From Cymodocea nodosa (lineage: Eukaryota; Streptophyta; Magnoliopsida; Alismatales; Cymodoceaceae), in assembly GCA_036874045.1 (NCBI GenBank), contig JAZBRI010000011.1:1302001-1366000 (forward strand): 64,000 nt of DNA. The letters run 5' to 3'. The position numbers and the translations under genes are program-made. How positions within the stretch are numbered: the first letter of the stretch is position 1; the number at the start of each line of letters is the position of its first letter. Positions 1 through 12,111 of this stretch are shown piece after piece. A model generated the notes under the pieces. That model was given only the letters and a program-made list of their open reading frames with translations. It had not been told where the DNA came from and did no database searches.

Positions 1-1897
1 AAACCAATTGATTTGAATTTTATTCAGTAGACCATAACTTGCATATAAATAGCTTCTGTTGACTTCCATATTGTGTCCAACTCTCTGAAATAAATTGGCA
101 TGCAATATATTTGCAATAAACCTTGCCCCTGCATTTAATTTTCCATTAATCTCATTTCAGTATATACATCTGGAATTTTTGATAAAGACTGAATGTTCCA
201 TTCTAGTTGTCTAATCATGTCAAATCTATTTGTAACAACACCTTCATTCTTTAATCCCAAAACTTCAAAAATTAATTTAGGAGACAATATTAACTCCTGT
301 TTATTTATTTGAGTTTTCAATATATTTTCATTCTTGACCAGATTGCTATAAAAAGCTGCAATAAGCTCTGTGTATTACTTCCATTTCATTCCAACTGGCA
401 AGAATTGAATGAGGCCTTGATACTCAAATAAATCTCTCATATCAATCAAATTTCTGAATTTTATTAGTCTAGCATGCAGAATCTAACATGTAATCAGATT
501 ATTGTATTTCTGCAATGCTTCCTCAGATCTAAAATGAATTGAATTACCTTGAATTTGTAATACTGTACACAAAGAAGGTGATACCTGAAGTCATGATTCA
601 GAGTTTAATTCATCTTCAAGAACTTCTTCGTCAAAATGAATGTCATGTTGTTCCTCTGTGAAAATATTTTCTTAAAGCTGCTTATGTACACTTGATTCTT
701 CAGCTTCAACAATGTAAGGAACATTTTCAATATCTGCCACATTCATTTGTTCAGTTTCTATAGAAAATACATAGTTCAAATTTTGCACAAATTCATTAGT
801 CTGTGTATCTGTTTGTAATTTTTCAATTTCTGCAACAAATAGTTCCATTTGTACATGCTGTGAATTCTCAGACTCTGCTTCTATAGATTCTGAAGAAGGC
901 TGGTTGACATTTAGCTCTTCTGAAGTCTTAACTTTTTCAATATCTGCTACTCCAAACAATTCAATCTTAGAACTAGTTACTACCTCAACATTGTCAATTA
1001 TACCTACAATAACTTGTTCAATGTCAATTGCTTGATGCTCTAATTTTCAATTTCTACATCATCAAGACTTGTACTAATAGAAAAACTTGAGCTCATATTT
1101 GACTTGCATTTCTTCTCAAGTTTTCTAGTAAGAGAAAATAAAGTCTCATTATCATTATCAGTTTTAGTATGCTCAGAACTGATGAGTTTATCAGATGCAT
1201 TATAAGGTACAATGGCTAGATATACATTGTCCTTTGGAAATAAATGTTCATCTGATTGTCCTTGTCCAATAGACTTTGTTTCTGTAGACATAATTTTTCT
1301 AACTTTTCTTCTTCTATAATATTTCTATTTCTCTTCTGCAAGTATTGCTGTTTTCTTTTCAAATTGCTCTAGAAAAGTTTTCTGCTTTAATTCTTCAAAG
1401 GCACTTTCTATTGCTATAGCCTTTTGAAGACTGTTAACTTTTCTTTTATCTACAGCAATATGTGATTCTACTTGTTTTGAATATAAAGGAGTAGGGATAG
1501 TTGATTCATGCTCTTCCTTAAATGCATGTAGTCTTGTACCATTTATAGGTATTTGAGGAATTCTAGTTGATGTACCTACTCCTTTTTCCAAATATTTTGC
1601 ATATTATTTGAGAAATGCAATTTTAGCACATTTCATTCTGTATTCTCTATCAAATTTACTACGAATACCCATGTATGTAATATTTTCATCAGTATGTTGA
1701 AGCTCTTATCTAACTTCATCTAGTATACCTTGAGGAAAGAAGTAATCTCTATAAATTTCTACTAACATTTTATCCACTTAAAGTATTTTCTTGAACCAAG
1801 TGCGTGGAACTTCATCATTATCGATTTCTTTTCCATTTGCATCTCCTCTGCTTTTACCTTTTCCTTTGCCATGACCTTTGTAGAACTTGGAGACCAT
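1..1897 (-). pseudogene. Accessory (env-position) ORF of S1, left-truncated
   Basis: Decayed coding sequence, homologous along its length to the accessory ORF of S5. The start codon is taken at 1897 because the S5 start has the same context. It begins with a basic Gly/Arg/Lys-rich stretch (VSKFYKG then GKGKSRGDA), then a helical region, an acidic Ser/Glu-rich middle, and near the window edge the conserved domain block (residues LSPKLIFEVLGLKNEG). Several in-frame stops break it, for example near 1591, 1291 and 959. The domain resembles the family annotated in plants as putative plant transposon protein. The biochemical role is unknown. The position is that called env-like in Sireviruses, but I see no signal peptide or fusion peptide. 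Confidence 0.8.
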
Positions 1898-2430
1898 CGT
1901 CGTAGGTTGTAATAGTAACAAGCAGGAAAGATTTGCAGACTAAGGTTTACGAATAATCTAAGTACCCGTGTAATAAGTGTTTAAATACGGATTTTAGATG
2001 AATAACTCAACGTGTATAAGTCGGGTTTGGATTTCAAATGAGTATTGAATATAGTTTATTCAATTAAGGTACTCGAAAAATTCTAGTGTAACTCATTGAG
2101 TTAACTAACCTAACAAGTAAAACACTGTCTAGAGGTAGTTTTACATGTTACCTTATGTAACATAACGTTTAGTTAGTACACTTAACAAAAAAAAAGTTTT
2201 AGATGCTTTCAATTGAAACCTTCCGAAGACAACACACATGCTACACTTAACATTATCTTGAGAACATTGTAAACTATTCTAACATTTTCTTCTTATGAAT
2301 CTAAAATAGTTTGTTTGTCTTTTTAAATTGTTTCATCAAGATCTTAAGAGGACTTGAATTCAGATTAACCAAGATTTGTATTCTGAATTATATTAATCTA
2401 TTTTGGACATTGTTAATCCTCCCCCTACAA
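1898..2430 (-). promoter_or_regulatory. Promoter-like block upstream of S1 accessory ORF
   Basis: On the minus strand a GGGGGAGGA polypurine-like tract (2417-2425) is followed by Athila/Sirevirus LTR-type motifs, including TAACTCAACG at 2003-2012. A TATTTAAACACTTATTAC box at about 1970-1987 then lies about 85 bp before the ATG. The same box and order occur in S5. That it works as a promoter is inference. Confidence 0.5.
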
Positions 2431-3453
2431 ATATACTTCTTATATATTCAATAACATACAAAATATACTTGTATAACAATAGATGTTAAGTATAACTATA
2501 GTTTTAAATTTTCTTTCCAGAAACTTCCGTTATCTTGAATTCATCAAAAAAGATTTCCAGAATCAATTCGTACTGTATATGAATCAAAACACAACTTTGA
2601 ACTCAATATGATTAATTCAAGGAGAATAAAAGAATGTATCTCAAATAAACATTTTCAAAAGTACTAATTTTGATTCAATAAATCAGTAATCATATTGGTA
2701 GAAACTATATTCGATTCAAAGATATCTGTAATTAATGAAACACCTTTTTTTATTTTTTTCAAAATAGTAAATATTGATAATTTTCTTTAAAAGTTAGTTT
2801 GAAAAGCTTGAATCATACAAGAGCTTTCTAATGTACCCATGAAATGAGCTTTCAGTCAACAATCCTAGATTTAAAGAATCCTTTTTCAGGACAACAATCC
2901 TTACATACCTATCTGCTCAAGTACAAAAGTCTGGTGATCAAACTGATATATAAACTCTCAAAGATTTTCACTTTGTAAGCACTTTTCATTTTAAGCACAG
3001 TATATATGTATTCCATTAATACAGATGTAATAAAACACAAATCTCATACAATTTTTACTTCTATGATTTTACTGAAAATATGAATCAGTTTCAATAAGCT
3101 TATACTTTTGATTAACAGTTTAAGATGAGTTACATATAAATTATTCTACAAGTTTAATCAATCAAGTCAAATTCATGCATGATCATATGCACTTTCCTTG
3201 ATTCAAAGAAAAACACTTAATCAAAATTTCAGAATTTCAGAAGTATTTAATGTTTTTCATTTACACTTCCAATTAAAATCGTGAAAACCATTAAAATTGA
3301 TAACTTACTTAAAATCAATAAGATACTATAATGATTTTACAATAAATACATGGTATCTTAAGTAGCAGTTTAGATATTTATGATAAGTATATAATATCTA
3401 TGAGGTGAACAACATCATCAATAATATTTATCTTTTTGTGGAGTTTAAGCATT
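2431..3453 (-). other. Conserved noncoding spacer of S1
   Basis: AT-rich sequence between the pol stop and the accessory promoter, with no coding potential seen. It is clearly homologous to 43979-45041 in S5, so it is a fixed part of this retroelement family rather than random intervening DNA. Confidence 0.7.
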
Positions 3454-5074
3454 TTACACATCACATAGCCTACAAATACCCAAATTTAATCTTATGTTGC
3501 AGAATGTATTTTCGTCTAGAGGTTTTGTAAATATATCAGCTAATTGATTTTTACTAGACACAAATTCTAATTTAATTTTTCCTTTAATTACATTATCTCT
3601 TAGAAAATGATGTCTAACCTCTATATGCTTTACTCTAGAATGTAATACAAGATTTTTGGATAGATTTATTGTAGAACTACTATCACAATAAATCTCAGTT
3701 GTATCATAAGATAATCCAAAATCTTCTAAAGTTTGCCTTATCCACATAATCTAAGTGCAACACAATGCAGCAGTAACATATTCAGCTTTTGTAGTAGAAA
3801 GTGCTACACAATTTTGCTTTTTGCTAAACCATGACACCAAATTATTTCCCAATAATTGACATGTGCCACTGGTACTCTTTCTATCAGATTTATATCCTAC
3901 ATAATCAACATCAGTATATCCTATAAGATCTATTGAACTATCCTTAGAATAATATAGTCTGAAATTTTTAGTTCCTTGTATATATCTAAATATTCTTTTA
4001 ACTGCAATTGAGTGTGATTCTTTAGGATTAGATTAAAATCTAGCACAAACACACATAGCAAACATAATATCAGGTCTACTAGCAGTCAAATAAAGTAAAG
4101 AACTAATCATACTTCTGTACTTTCTTTGATCTATTGATTTTCCTATGTCATCAATATCTAACTTTAAAGAAGTACTCATAGGAGTTCCTCGAATCCTTGT
4201 ATCATTAAAATTAAATTTCTTAAGCATTTCATTTGCATATTTTTTCTGATTTAAAAATATACCTTTATCCATTTGCTTAATTTGAAGTCCTAGAAAATAT
4301 GAAAGTTCTCCCATCATACTCATTTCAAATTGTCTAGTCATCTCTTCAGAAAATAATTTTATCAGTTTATTAGAGGTTGCTCTAAAGATTATATCATCCA
4401 CATATATTTGAACAACAATCTGATCTTTACCATCTCTTTTGATAAATAGAGTATGATCCACTTTTCCCATGATATAACCTTGTTCTATTAAAAAGTAGAT
4501 AATCTTTCATACCATGATCTAGGTGCTTACTTCAAACCATATAAGGCTTTCTTCAATTTATACACAAAGTCAGGATTTTTAATATCTTCAAATCCAGGTG
4601 GTTGTTTTACATAGACTTCTTCATTAATTAAACCATTTAGAAATGCAATCTTTACATCCATTTCATATAATTTAAAATCCATATAACAAGCATAGGCCAA
4701 TAATATTCTAATACTTTCTAACCTAGCCACAAGAGCAAATGTTTCATCATAATCTAGTCATTCTTCCTATGTATACCCTTGTGCAACTAATCTAGCATTG
4801 TTTCTTATAACTTGACTAGTTTTATTAGTTTTGTTTCTAAAGATCCACTTTGTACCAATTATGGACTGATTTTCTAATGGAGAGACTAATTCCCAAACAT
4901 CATTTCTAATGAATTGATTTAGTTCTTCTTGCATTGCCACTATCCAATTTTCATCAAATAATGCTTATTCTATATTCCTTGGTTCCACCAAAGAAACAAA
5001 CATACACATACTATTTAAATTTACTAAAGCTCTAGTTTTAACTACCTCATTAATATTACTATAGGATCGTATGG
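3454..5074 (-). pseudogene. pol: Pol (RT-RNase H) remnant of S1
   Basis: C-terminal half of a Ty1/copia polyprotein. In order from the right there is the end of the integrase-RT linker, the RT with [39 protein letters not shown] and the catalytic YVDD (in QIYVDDIIF near 4400), then RNase H ending in KPLDENTF and LGICRLCDV at 3454. A frameshift near 4490 and stops near 4031 and 3750 break the frame. The 5' end is interrupted at 5074 by an Athila LTR, so gag, protease and integrase are absent. The RT peptides almost match those of S3 and S5. Confidence 0.9.
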
Positions 5075-7244
5075 TATTTAAAATGAAAAAGTGCATATTA
5101 TTAACGGTTAAATGATGGTTAATTGCATAATATTTAGCTTATCATATAAGAATTAAGCCATTCCGTTATAATTGCACTGTTATATGCTTTAATTGAAGAA
5201 TCTGCTTAATTTTGGGGAATTACTGTTAATTTAGTACATTTCTGAACTATCAATAAGTTGTAGGTTGTGAAATTCTTAAGTATCCGAATTTTCTGATATT
5301 ACGGACAGTTATGTTTAACATACCAGACATATTTCGGACAGTCATGTTTAACAGACTGAACATATCAGATAGTTATGTTTAAATTGCTAAACAGTTATGT
5401 TTTGAGAGAATATTTTATTATTTCCTAAAGTACACGTGTCGAAACCATAATGAATGACTTAAGTGAACTTTCGGTGAGTTATCTATAACTATCCGAAATT
5501 GCAGTTGGGCATCGGATAGTTATCCCTGTAACTCTTCGAAATCTCTTTTTATTTATAAAATAGCTGAGGACACATGTCATGTTCTGGGAAAGTGACTTAA
5601 GTGGATTTTCGGTGAGTTATCTCTAACTATCCGTAATGCATCTAAGCATCGGATAGTTAGCTCCGTAACTCTTTGAAATGTTATTTTATGATTAAACTAC
5701 TGTTGACGCGTATCGAGATCTGGTAGATTTTCTTAAGTTATATATCGATGAGTTATATGTAACTATCTGAAATGCATTTGAGCATCAGATAGTTGAGTTT
5801 ATAAGTATCCGAAATGCACCTAAGCATTGGATAGTTAAATTTATGCACGTGTTTTATAGTTAAATCAACGAAGAAAGTCTATTGAGTTATCTATAACTCC
5901 AAGGACTATACATATTTTCTAATATGCCACTGTAGCGGTTGCAGAAATAGGACAGTTGGAAGAATAACCACATTTGCACGTATCACGTAGGGAAAGAAAT
6001 CATCGCCGTTGATATGAATGAAGGAAATCCAATCGACCATTCAAGTAGAAGCAGTTACTATTGAAGAAATATAAAAGAAAAGAAGAAAAAGAAGAAAGGT
6101 GTGTAATCGATGGGCGGACAATGTGTGCAAAGGAGGATCAGCATCGCAATTCTCTGAAGTGCCACACCAACCATCATCATCACCACCATAATCACCAACT
6201 ATCGGAGGTCTGTGAGGATACTTGCTTGATGTCATGTCAATTCCGAGCCAAACACAGTGCTTGACAACCACTGTGAGGAGTGATCACGTCGCAAGAAGGG
6301 AAGCCATTTTCACCAAGCGCCGACTCATATTTCAGGAGGTCATAAAGCTTTTATCCTTGGCTTTGGGTTGATTCCTGTATGCTGAAGAGGAGATCATCTT
6401 GCAATTCTGGACTTGCGATTCTATAGGGAGAGGAGATAGAATTGTAAGTGGTTTAATTTTCAATGGTGTAATCGCGTTGCAAGTAGTGTCGAAAGTATTT
6501 ACTGTCAAGTGAGATTACTTTACATTTCACCTTTCGCCCATTTCCATGTTCATATTAAAACAAAAATACCAAAAACAATTTATCTATGTTTGTATGTTGT
6601 ATTGTTTGTGTTGTATCGTGATTAATGTTATCTTTGTTAGTGTTGAGATTGTTTTATGTTGTTTTAGTTTTACAGTTTACTGAAATTGGTTCGTTCAAAA
6701 GACTTAAAGATTTTAATGGTTACTGTTTGAATTATCTGAATGTTAGTACTGCTTAATGATAAATCCAATGTTAACTAACATTAAAGAGCTTAATTGATGT
6801 TATTTACAATCTGTGGAATCGCCTAATGGTTGATCGAATTCCTTAGTAAATAGTAGTATTAAAAAGAAAAAAGACAAGCTCATAGAGTTAACTTAAGTCC
6901 ACGAGGTTAGTCTGTTGAGTTAGCCATAACTGAACGAACTTAGTCCATTGAGTTAACTGTAATTCAACGGAGAGCTTATTGAATATATAAATTTGATTGT
7001 TAACGAATGAACAATTCTCAAGTTCTTCAGCAATTCCCTATGAGATCGACCTGTACTTGCACACTGATACAATAGACACTGTGCACTTGCAATTAAAGTA
7101 CAAATTGGAATTAATATCTAAATTGTTTTAAAGGTTGTTTGTTTACTTTTAAAAGAAAGAATAGGCATAAAGATAAATTAACTAAGTAAAAACAGAAGTA
7201 ACAAATCCAAGTTTTTCTAGTGTAGTGCTGGGAAAACGCAAACA
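5075..7244 (+). repeat. Athila-type LTR, copy A (5' LTR)
   Basis: LTR of about 2170 bp. Its right end AAACA is 7 bp before a tRNA-Asp PBS, so it is a 5' LTR in plus orientation. Its left end is TATTTAAAATG, where the reverse complement of the solo copy at 18176-20189 has TGTTTAGAATG, so the terminal TG has decayed to TA. It is homologous along its length to that solo LTR, in reverse orientation. U3 contains a tandem array of G-box modules (5432-5851). Open frames inside it (for example 6041-6271, and a His-rich one at 6061-6264) are treated as chance. Confidence 0.88.
5432..5851 (+). repeat. Tandem ~138-bp U3 modules with G-box and CTTAAG
   Basis: Three direct units. G-box-like sites ACACGTGTC (5432), ACACATGTC (5570), ACGCGTATC (5706) and GCACGTGTT (5845) are 138, 136 and 139 bp apart. 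In each of the three units CTTAAG starts 25 bp after the CACGTG-type core (5458, 5596, 5732). It is followed by a GAGTTA arm (TTCGGTGAGTTA in the first two, more decayed in the third), TAACTATCCG or a near match, and GCATCGGATAGTTA or a near match. The arms are inverted repeats. Confidence 0.85.
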
Positions 7245-7251
7245 AGTTTTA

Positions 7252-7269
7252 TGGCGTCATTGCCGGGGA
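7252..7269 (+). other. Primer-binding site, tRNA-Asp type (Athila A)
   Basis: TGGCGTCATTGCCGGGGA resembles the reverse complement of the 3' end of plant tRNA-Asp, which is TGGCGCCGTTGCCGGGGA from memory. It differs at two sites. Such a PBS is typical of Athila/Tat-type Ty3 elements. Confidence 0.85.
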
Positions 7270-7388
7270 ATTGAATTGAGTTGAATTGAATTGAACTGAA
7301 TTGAATAGAATTGAATTAATATAAGCAACTATTAGAGCTGTTTCGTTTTAATAGCTAGAGTTGTGTGTTTTCTTCTGTAATTGAGAAT

Positions 7389-7770
7389 ATGGCATATGCT
7401 TATGCTCAAAGATTTCTGAAACCTGTAATTAGCATATGTGAATTCTACAATTCTGAAGGACACGACATTTCTAACTATTTGAAACTGAGACGTTTACAGA
7501 TGGTTAGATCCCATGAACAATAAATGAATTATCCTCAATATAATAGAGCCGAGTATGAGAATCCTATAGTTTACCCAACTGATGGTCAGTATAGAATGTG
7601 TAATATGTTGAGAGACACTAAAGTTTGGGATAGGTATGACAGACTAGAGCATAGTATAGAGAAAAATCTGGACAAACTGGAATACTTTATGTGTCAACAA
7701 CAAGAAGTCAACCAATTAAATTATAAGGAAGCATATTCAGAACCTAAAAGGGATATTAGTTATCGTGCCT
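7389..7770 (+). pseudogene. Start of zinc-knuckle/pol ORF, Athila A
   Basis: The ATG at 7389 lies 120 bp after the PBS. The protein matches the start of the Athila B ORF at 61865, sharing MAYAYAQRFLKP and then a CCHC-like stretch, ICEFYNSEGHDISNY, in which two Cys positions are Tyr. A stop at 7521 interrupts it. Homology ends at about 7770, where the sequence switches to minus-strand accessory-ORF DNA. No gag capsid coding lies between the PBS and this ORF. Confidence 0.8.
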
Positions 7771-8006
7771 TTAATCTTGTCATTCAGCAAATTGCATAAT
7801 GTTCAAACAGTTGTTTAATATTCAAGATAGTTCATCTAGTACATCATTCTCAAACACAAATAAAAAAAACATCTAATAAACATACATTCATTTATATGAA
7901 TAGTGTATATTACAATCAGTCAGATATTTTTCATACAAATATATACAATTACAAGTAGACGAACAATACAATTTTAATCTTTTCTCCTAAGTTCATCTAC
8001 TTCCTT
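7771..8006 (-). other. 3' flank of Athila accessory ORF
   Basis: Noncoding sequence homologous to 54280-54498, the region just 3' of the Athila B accessory ORF (shared TGTCATTCAGCAAATTG, then patchy similarity). It begins at the breakpoint with Athila A. Confidence 0.65.
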
Positions 8007-9670
8007 CTAGACCTTTTCTAATTGTTGCTCTAATTGGTTAATCCTTTCTACAGCTCCTATAATTCCTCTAGAAGGTTCAACAATCTTTGCAGCTACATAA
8101 TTTCTGTATTCTTTCATTGAAATAGTTCTTGATCTGATCTTTTTAGATGCACATTTCGTGAAATCGATACAATCCACCATCAATAGTGGAATCAGATCTC
8201 CATAAAATAATTTCTTCTTCACTATTCTCAGCTTGGAGATAAAAGCTACAGACCAATTTATTTGAACTCTATTCACAACTGCATATGTGGCCCACTTGAC
8301 AAATTGACTCAGTTTTATATCATGGCGTTGTCGTTGGTAGACATTCTTAATTAAAATGTTAGCTATCATGTGTGTTTTACCATTTAACTGCTTTAGTCTA
8401 TTTAGCACACCAGGATTGATAGCTAAACAATCCTTTATGGTCTGTTTTGTCCACTTGACTGTAGTTGTGTCTTCCAGAATTTTTAGTCCTTCATTTTTCA
8501 ATCCTAGAATGTTGTGGAGAAGCTTTGGTGTTATTTGTACATCAGCTTCCTCCACGTTGGAAATTAATCCTCCTTCTCCTTCTCTTAAGTTTGCATAAAA
8601 GCAGGGCACTAGATTCTCATATACTACATGCCCTCTTTCTTGAGAAATAAACTTCAGTAGACCTTGGAATTAAAATAATTCTTTGATTTCTTGCATTCCA
8701 TCCCAATTTACTGGTCCACTGTAAATGATATTATAACCCCTAATCTCTTGGTATTTGTCATAAGCTTCCTGACTCCAAAAGTGTACTTCATTTAGAATTG
8801 TTGTTTCAGTTGGGTCAGGAATGTGAATTTGTTGCTCTAGAGGGGTTTGTTCTTGAACTTTCTCTTCCATACACTAAACGTGAACTTGTTGAAAATACTC
8901 TAAGGATTCCTAAATATTTGCTTCTGCTTTTGTCTGTGGTGGTGAGCTGGCAGAACTCTCCACTCTGTCTTGAATTCTTTCCATAAATTGCTGAAGAGTT
9001 TCTTGCTCTTTAGTGGAATTTGCAAAGTCATTTCTTTCCATAGGGACTTGTTTAGCTTCTTGTTCAGTTTCTGTTCTTTCTTCTTCCTCCTGACTACCAA
9101 TCTGCATTGTCACTATTTTTTCTGATTCTGTGGCAGATTGGGATGGAGTTACAAGCAAATCAACTTCTACCCTAATTTCTGTTTCTTCTTCTTGTACAAG
9201 CTACAGACTAGTTTCAACCTATTTTTCTTCTTCTCTTTGCTCTTGCTGTTGCTCCTACTCCTCCTTAGAATCGGATAGCAGGTTTACAAAAATCAGCTCT
9301 ACAGGCCCTCTTGAGATTGGTATTTCAGATTTAATCTCCTCGTGATATTCAAACACTATCTCTTTTCCTTTCCTTTTTCTAATTAATTGTGTCTGGTCTT
9401 TCTCTTCCTCGTCCGAAATTAAATTCCCAAAAATAGGCTCTACAGGCCTTTGAGCCATAGGTACTAGCTCTTCCTATTTAACTCTTTCCATAATTACTGG
9501 TCTCGAAGGACCAGCTTCATCTCCTTTCGTAGCAGGTCTGGCAGTAACTTCACGATGCTATTCCACTGTGATTTTATATTGGGCTTTCAGCTTTTCTGCA
9601 GCCCTCTTTTTGCACCGTGCATCAAACACCAGATGTGCTATAGCTATTGCCAATTCTTCTAGTTCTCCTA
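8007..9670 (-). pseudogene. Athila accessory ORF remnant (C-terminal part)
   Basis: Reads on the minus strand in one frame with several stops (for example before 8609, 8870 and 9458). It matches the Athila B ORF at 54499-56718. The N-side is Glu/Lys-rich and low complexity. The C-side carries the conserved domain: NWDGMQEIKELF, PCFYANLREGEG, LLHNILGLKNEG, LNGKTHMIANIL, KWATYAVVNRVQINW and KKLFYGDLIPLL, then a leucine-rich coiled-coil tail (AVERINQLEQQLEKV). The N-terminal part is missing because the ORF is fused at about 9670 to the RT of copia C1. Function is unknown. Confidence 0.8.
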
Positions 9671-10795
9671 GGAACTCGTTGCATATCAAGTTTTTCAGAT
9701 TCAATTTGAGGACACATAGTAGATGACAATTTAACATTTCTATCATAAGGCATGCTAATGGCTTTGCATGAAGCCATACCAAATCTGCTAAGGATCTTTT
9801 CAATATACTTCTGTTGATTTAAAAACAGCTTACCAGAATTTCTTTCACACCTAATCTCCATTCCAAGAATTCTGCTAGCTAGATCAAGATCCTTCATATC
9901 AAATTCGGATTTCAAGGTGTCCTTTAGCTTCTATATAACTTTAATATTCTTTGCAGCTATAAGAATATCATCAACATACAATAACAAATAAACATGTGTA
10001 TTCTTATCAAGAGTTTTAACATATACACATGAATCATAGTTGCTACGTCTAAAACCAACTTTAACTATAAAGGCATCAAACCTCTTGTACCATTGGCGTG
10101 GTGATTGTTTAAGTCCATACAAGGACTTATTTAATTTGCACACCCAATCAGATTTATTTTTCACCACAAACCCTATTGGTTGTTCCATTCAAATATTTTC
10201 TTCTAACTCACCATGCAAGATGGCTGTCTTTACATCTAACTGTTCCAACTCTAGATTCTGTGTTGTAGTAATAGATAACAAAATTCTAATAGATGTATGA
10301 CGTACAACAGGAGCAAATACCTCATTCAACTCAACTCTTTCTTGCTGTAAATAACCTTTGGCTACTAATCTTGCCTTGTGCTGCACATCTACATTTCCTT
10401 GAGTCCCAATCTTCTTCTTGTAGACCCATTTGCAACCAACAATATTTGTGTTCTTTGGATGTTTTACTAGTTCCCAAGTCTTATTCTTATGGAGAGATTG
10501 GAGTTCCTCCTCCATAGCAGACATCCAAAGACCAGCTTCTGAATCATTCATTGTAGCTTCATATGTAGGTGGATCAATAGAATCCTCCACCTCAACTGCT
10601 ACCTGTAAGGCAAAAGCAACCAAACTGTCATAGCCATATCTACTTGGAGGTCTAACGTCCCATCTAGGACGATCTTTGCCAATGGTTCTTGGTGGTGGTT
10701 GCTCCACCTCTTCCTCCTCCACTTCAACTTCCTGAGTTTCAGATGAGTTTTCTCTATTTTCAACCTAATCAGTGATAGGCAGCTGCTGTGCGTCA
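9671..10795 (-). pseudogene. pol: C1 reverse transcriptase, truncated
   Basis: Ty1/copia RT. Visible blocks are EAEEGLWMSAMEEELQSL-like entry residues, NTNIVGCKWVYKKK, HKARLVAKGYLQ, LEQLDVKTAILHGELEE, KLNKSLYGLKQSPRQWY and the catalytic YVDD (LLLYVDDILIAAK at about 9960), then DLDLASRILGMEI. A stop after LEENI (10187) and another near 9929 break the frame. The reading ends after KLDMQRVP at the junction near 9670, so RNase H is absent. This is a typical Tork-lineage RT. Confidence 0.85.
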
Positions 10796-12111
10796 TATAA
10801 CTCCATCTATTCAGGAATGGTGTGCTCAGTTTTTGGTGATGTACCTGCCAGTCTATTAGTTTCTGCAAAAGGGAATTCTCATCAAAAGTAACATCACGGC
10901 TATATATTACTTTGTGAGAATCAATATCATATATCCTGTATCCTTTTACACCAACACCGTAGCCCACAAATGTCTTTCTTTGCTCGTGGTTCCAACTTGC
11001 CATTATTCACATGATAGTAAGCTAGACACCCAAAAATTCTAAGCTTTGAATAACTAGCAGATCTTTTTAGCCATACCTTAAGATGTATCTTCCCATCTAA
11101 GGCACTAGAAGGGGACCTGTTCACCAGATAGGAAGTTGTGTTAATAGCTTCTGCCCAAAATTTCTTGCTAAAACCTACATGAGACAACATACAACATGCC
11201 TTTTCTAGGAGTGTTCTGTTCAATCTTTCAACCACTCCATTTTGCTGAGGGGTATACCTAATAGTGTTATGCCATGTAATGCCTTCATCTCTACAAAAAT
11301 TATCAAATTCTTGAGAACAAAACTCAAGACCATTATCAGTTCTAAGATATTTTACCTTTCTGTCTGTTTGGTTTTCTACTTGCTTCTTCCAATGCTTGAA
11401 GCTAGAAAAAGCTTCACTTTTGTGTGTCAAAAAGAAAACCCAGTTCATCCTTGAATGACAGTCAATGATAGAAAGAAAATATCTAGAACCTGCGATAGAA
11501 GGCTGACGTGAAGGCCCCCAACAATCAGCATGAATATAATCAAGAACTCCCTTGGAGCTGTGTTGACTGTGTGCAAATGACACTCTTTTCTGTTTGCCAA
11601 AAATACAATGCTTGCACATGTCAATACAAGCAACCTTGTGTCCATCAAACTTGCCCAGACTACTCAATTTCTGCACTCCTTTCTGCCCCAAATGACCCAT
11701 CCTTGAATGTCACATGACAGAAAAATCCTACTGACCAGATATAGCTGATGTAGCTGTGCTAACAATTGGAGTACCCTGCAGAATGTATAAGGGACCAGAT
11801 TTGGTTCCTTTCATAACAACCAAAGAGCCTTTCAGTATACTAATTTTCCCCTCACCACCTGTATATCTATAATCCTTAGAATCAAGGGCCATCAACGAGA
11901 TCAAACTTTTTCCAAGCTTTGGGACATGCCAAACGTCCTCTAGAATTCTAACTGTGCCATCATGTAGTTTAAATTTTATAGTGCCCACACCAACTCTAGA
12001 ACACACATCATCATTGGCCAAGGTCACTTGACCACCCTCCACCTACTCGTAGGTGTCAAAATACTCCCTAGTAGAAGTTATATGATGTGAAGCTCCTGAG
12101 TCCATAATCCA
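10796..12111 (-). pseudogene. pol: C1 protease-integrase region
   Basis: The protease part ends in the stretch at 11728-12042 (KFKLHDGTVRILEDVWHVPK, then SLISLMALDSK). The integrase follows: zinc-binding HLGQKGVQKL and CKHCIFGKQKR, then the catalytic D in HADCWGP, D in RTDNGLEF, and E in NGVVERLNRTLLEKA, so all three acidic residues are present. The C-terminal GCLAYYH and similar blocks follow. Stops and frameshifts (about 11725 and 10990) break it, so no functional product is expected. Confidence 0.85.

Larger units (their letters stand above)
1..5074 (-). mobile_element. Sirevirus-like Ty1/copia fragment S1
   Basis: This is the 3' half of a Ty1/copia element of the Sirevirus type, read on the minus strand. 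It holds RT and RNase H, then a noncoding spacer of about 1.5 kb, then an accessory ORF that runs off the left window edge. It is the same family as S5, which has the same order and closely similar proteins and spacer. Its 5' side is cut at 5074 by the Athila LTR. No LTR of its own is inside the window. Confidence 0.9.

Noticed and set aside
5432..5851. Regular repeats resembling a CRISPR array
   Set aside because: The repeats are long direct LTR units with diverged content, in plant DNA, without cas genes.
6041..6271. Open frames on both strands inside the Athila LTR, one His-rich
   Set aside because: They lie inside the LTR, the matching part of the solo copy (about 19200-19400) does not keep the same frames, and there is no domain similarity.
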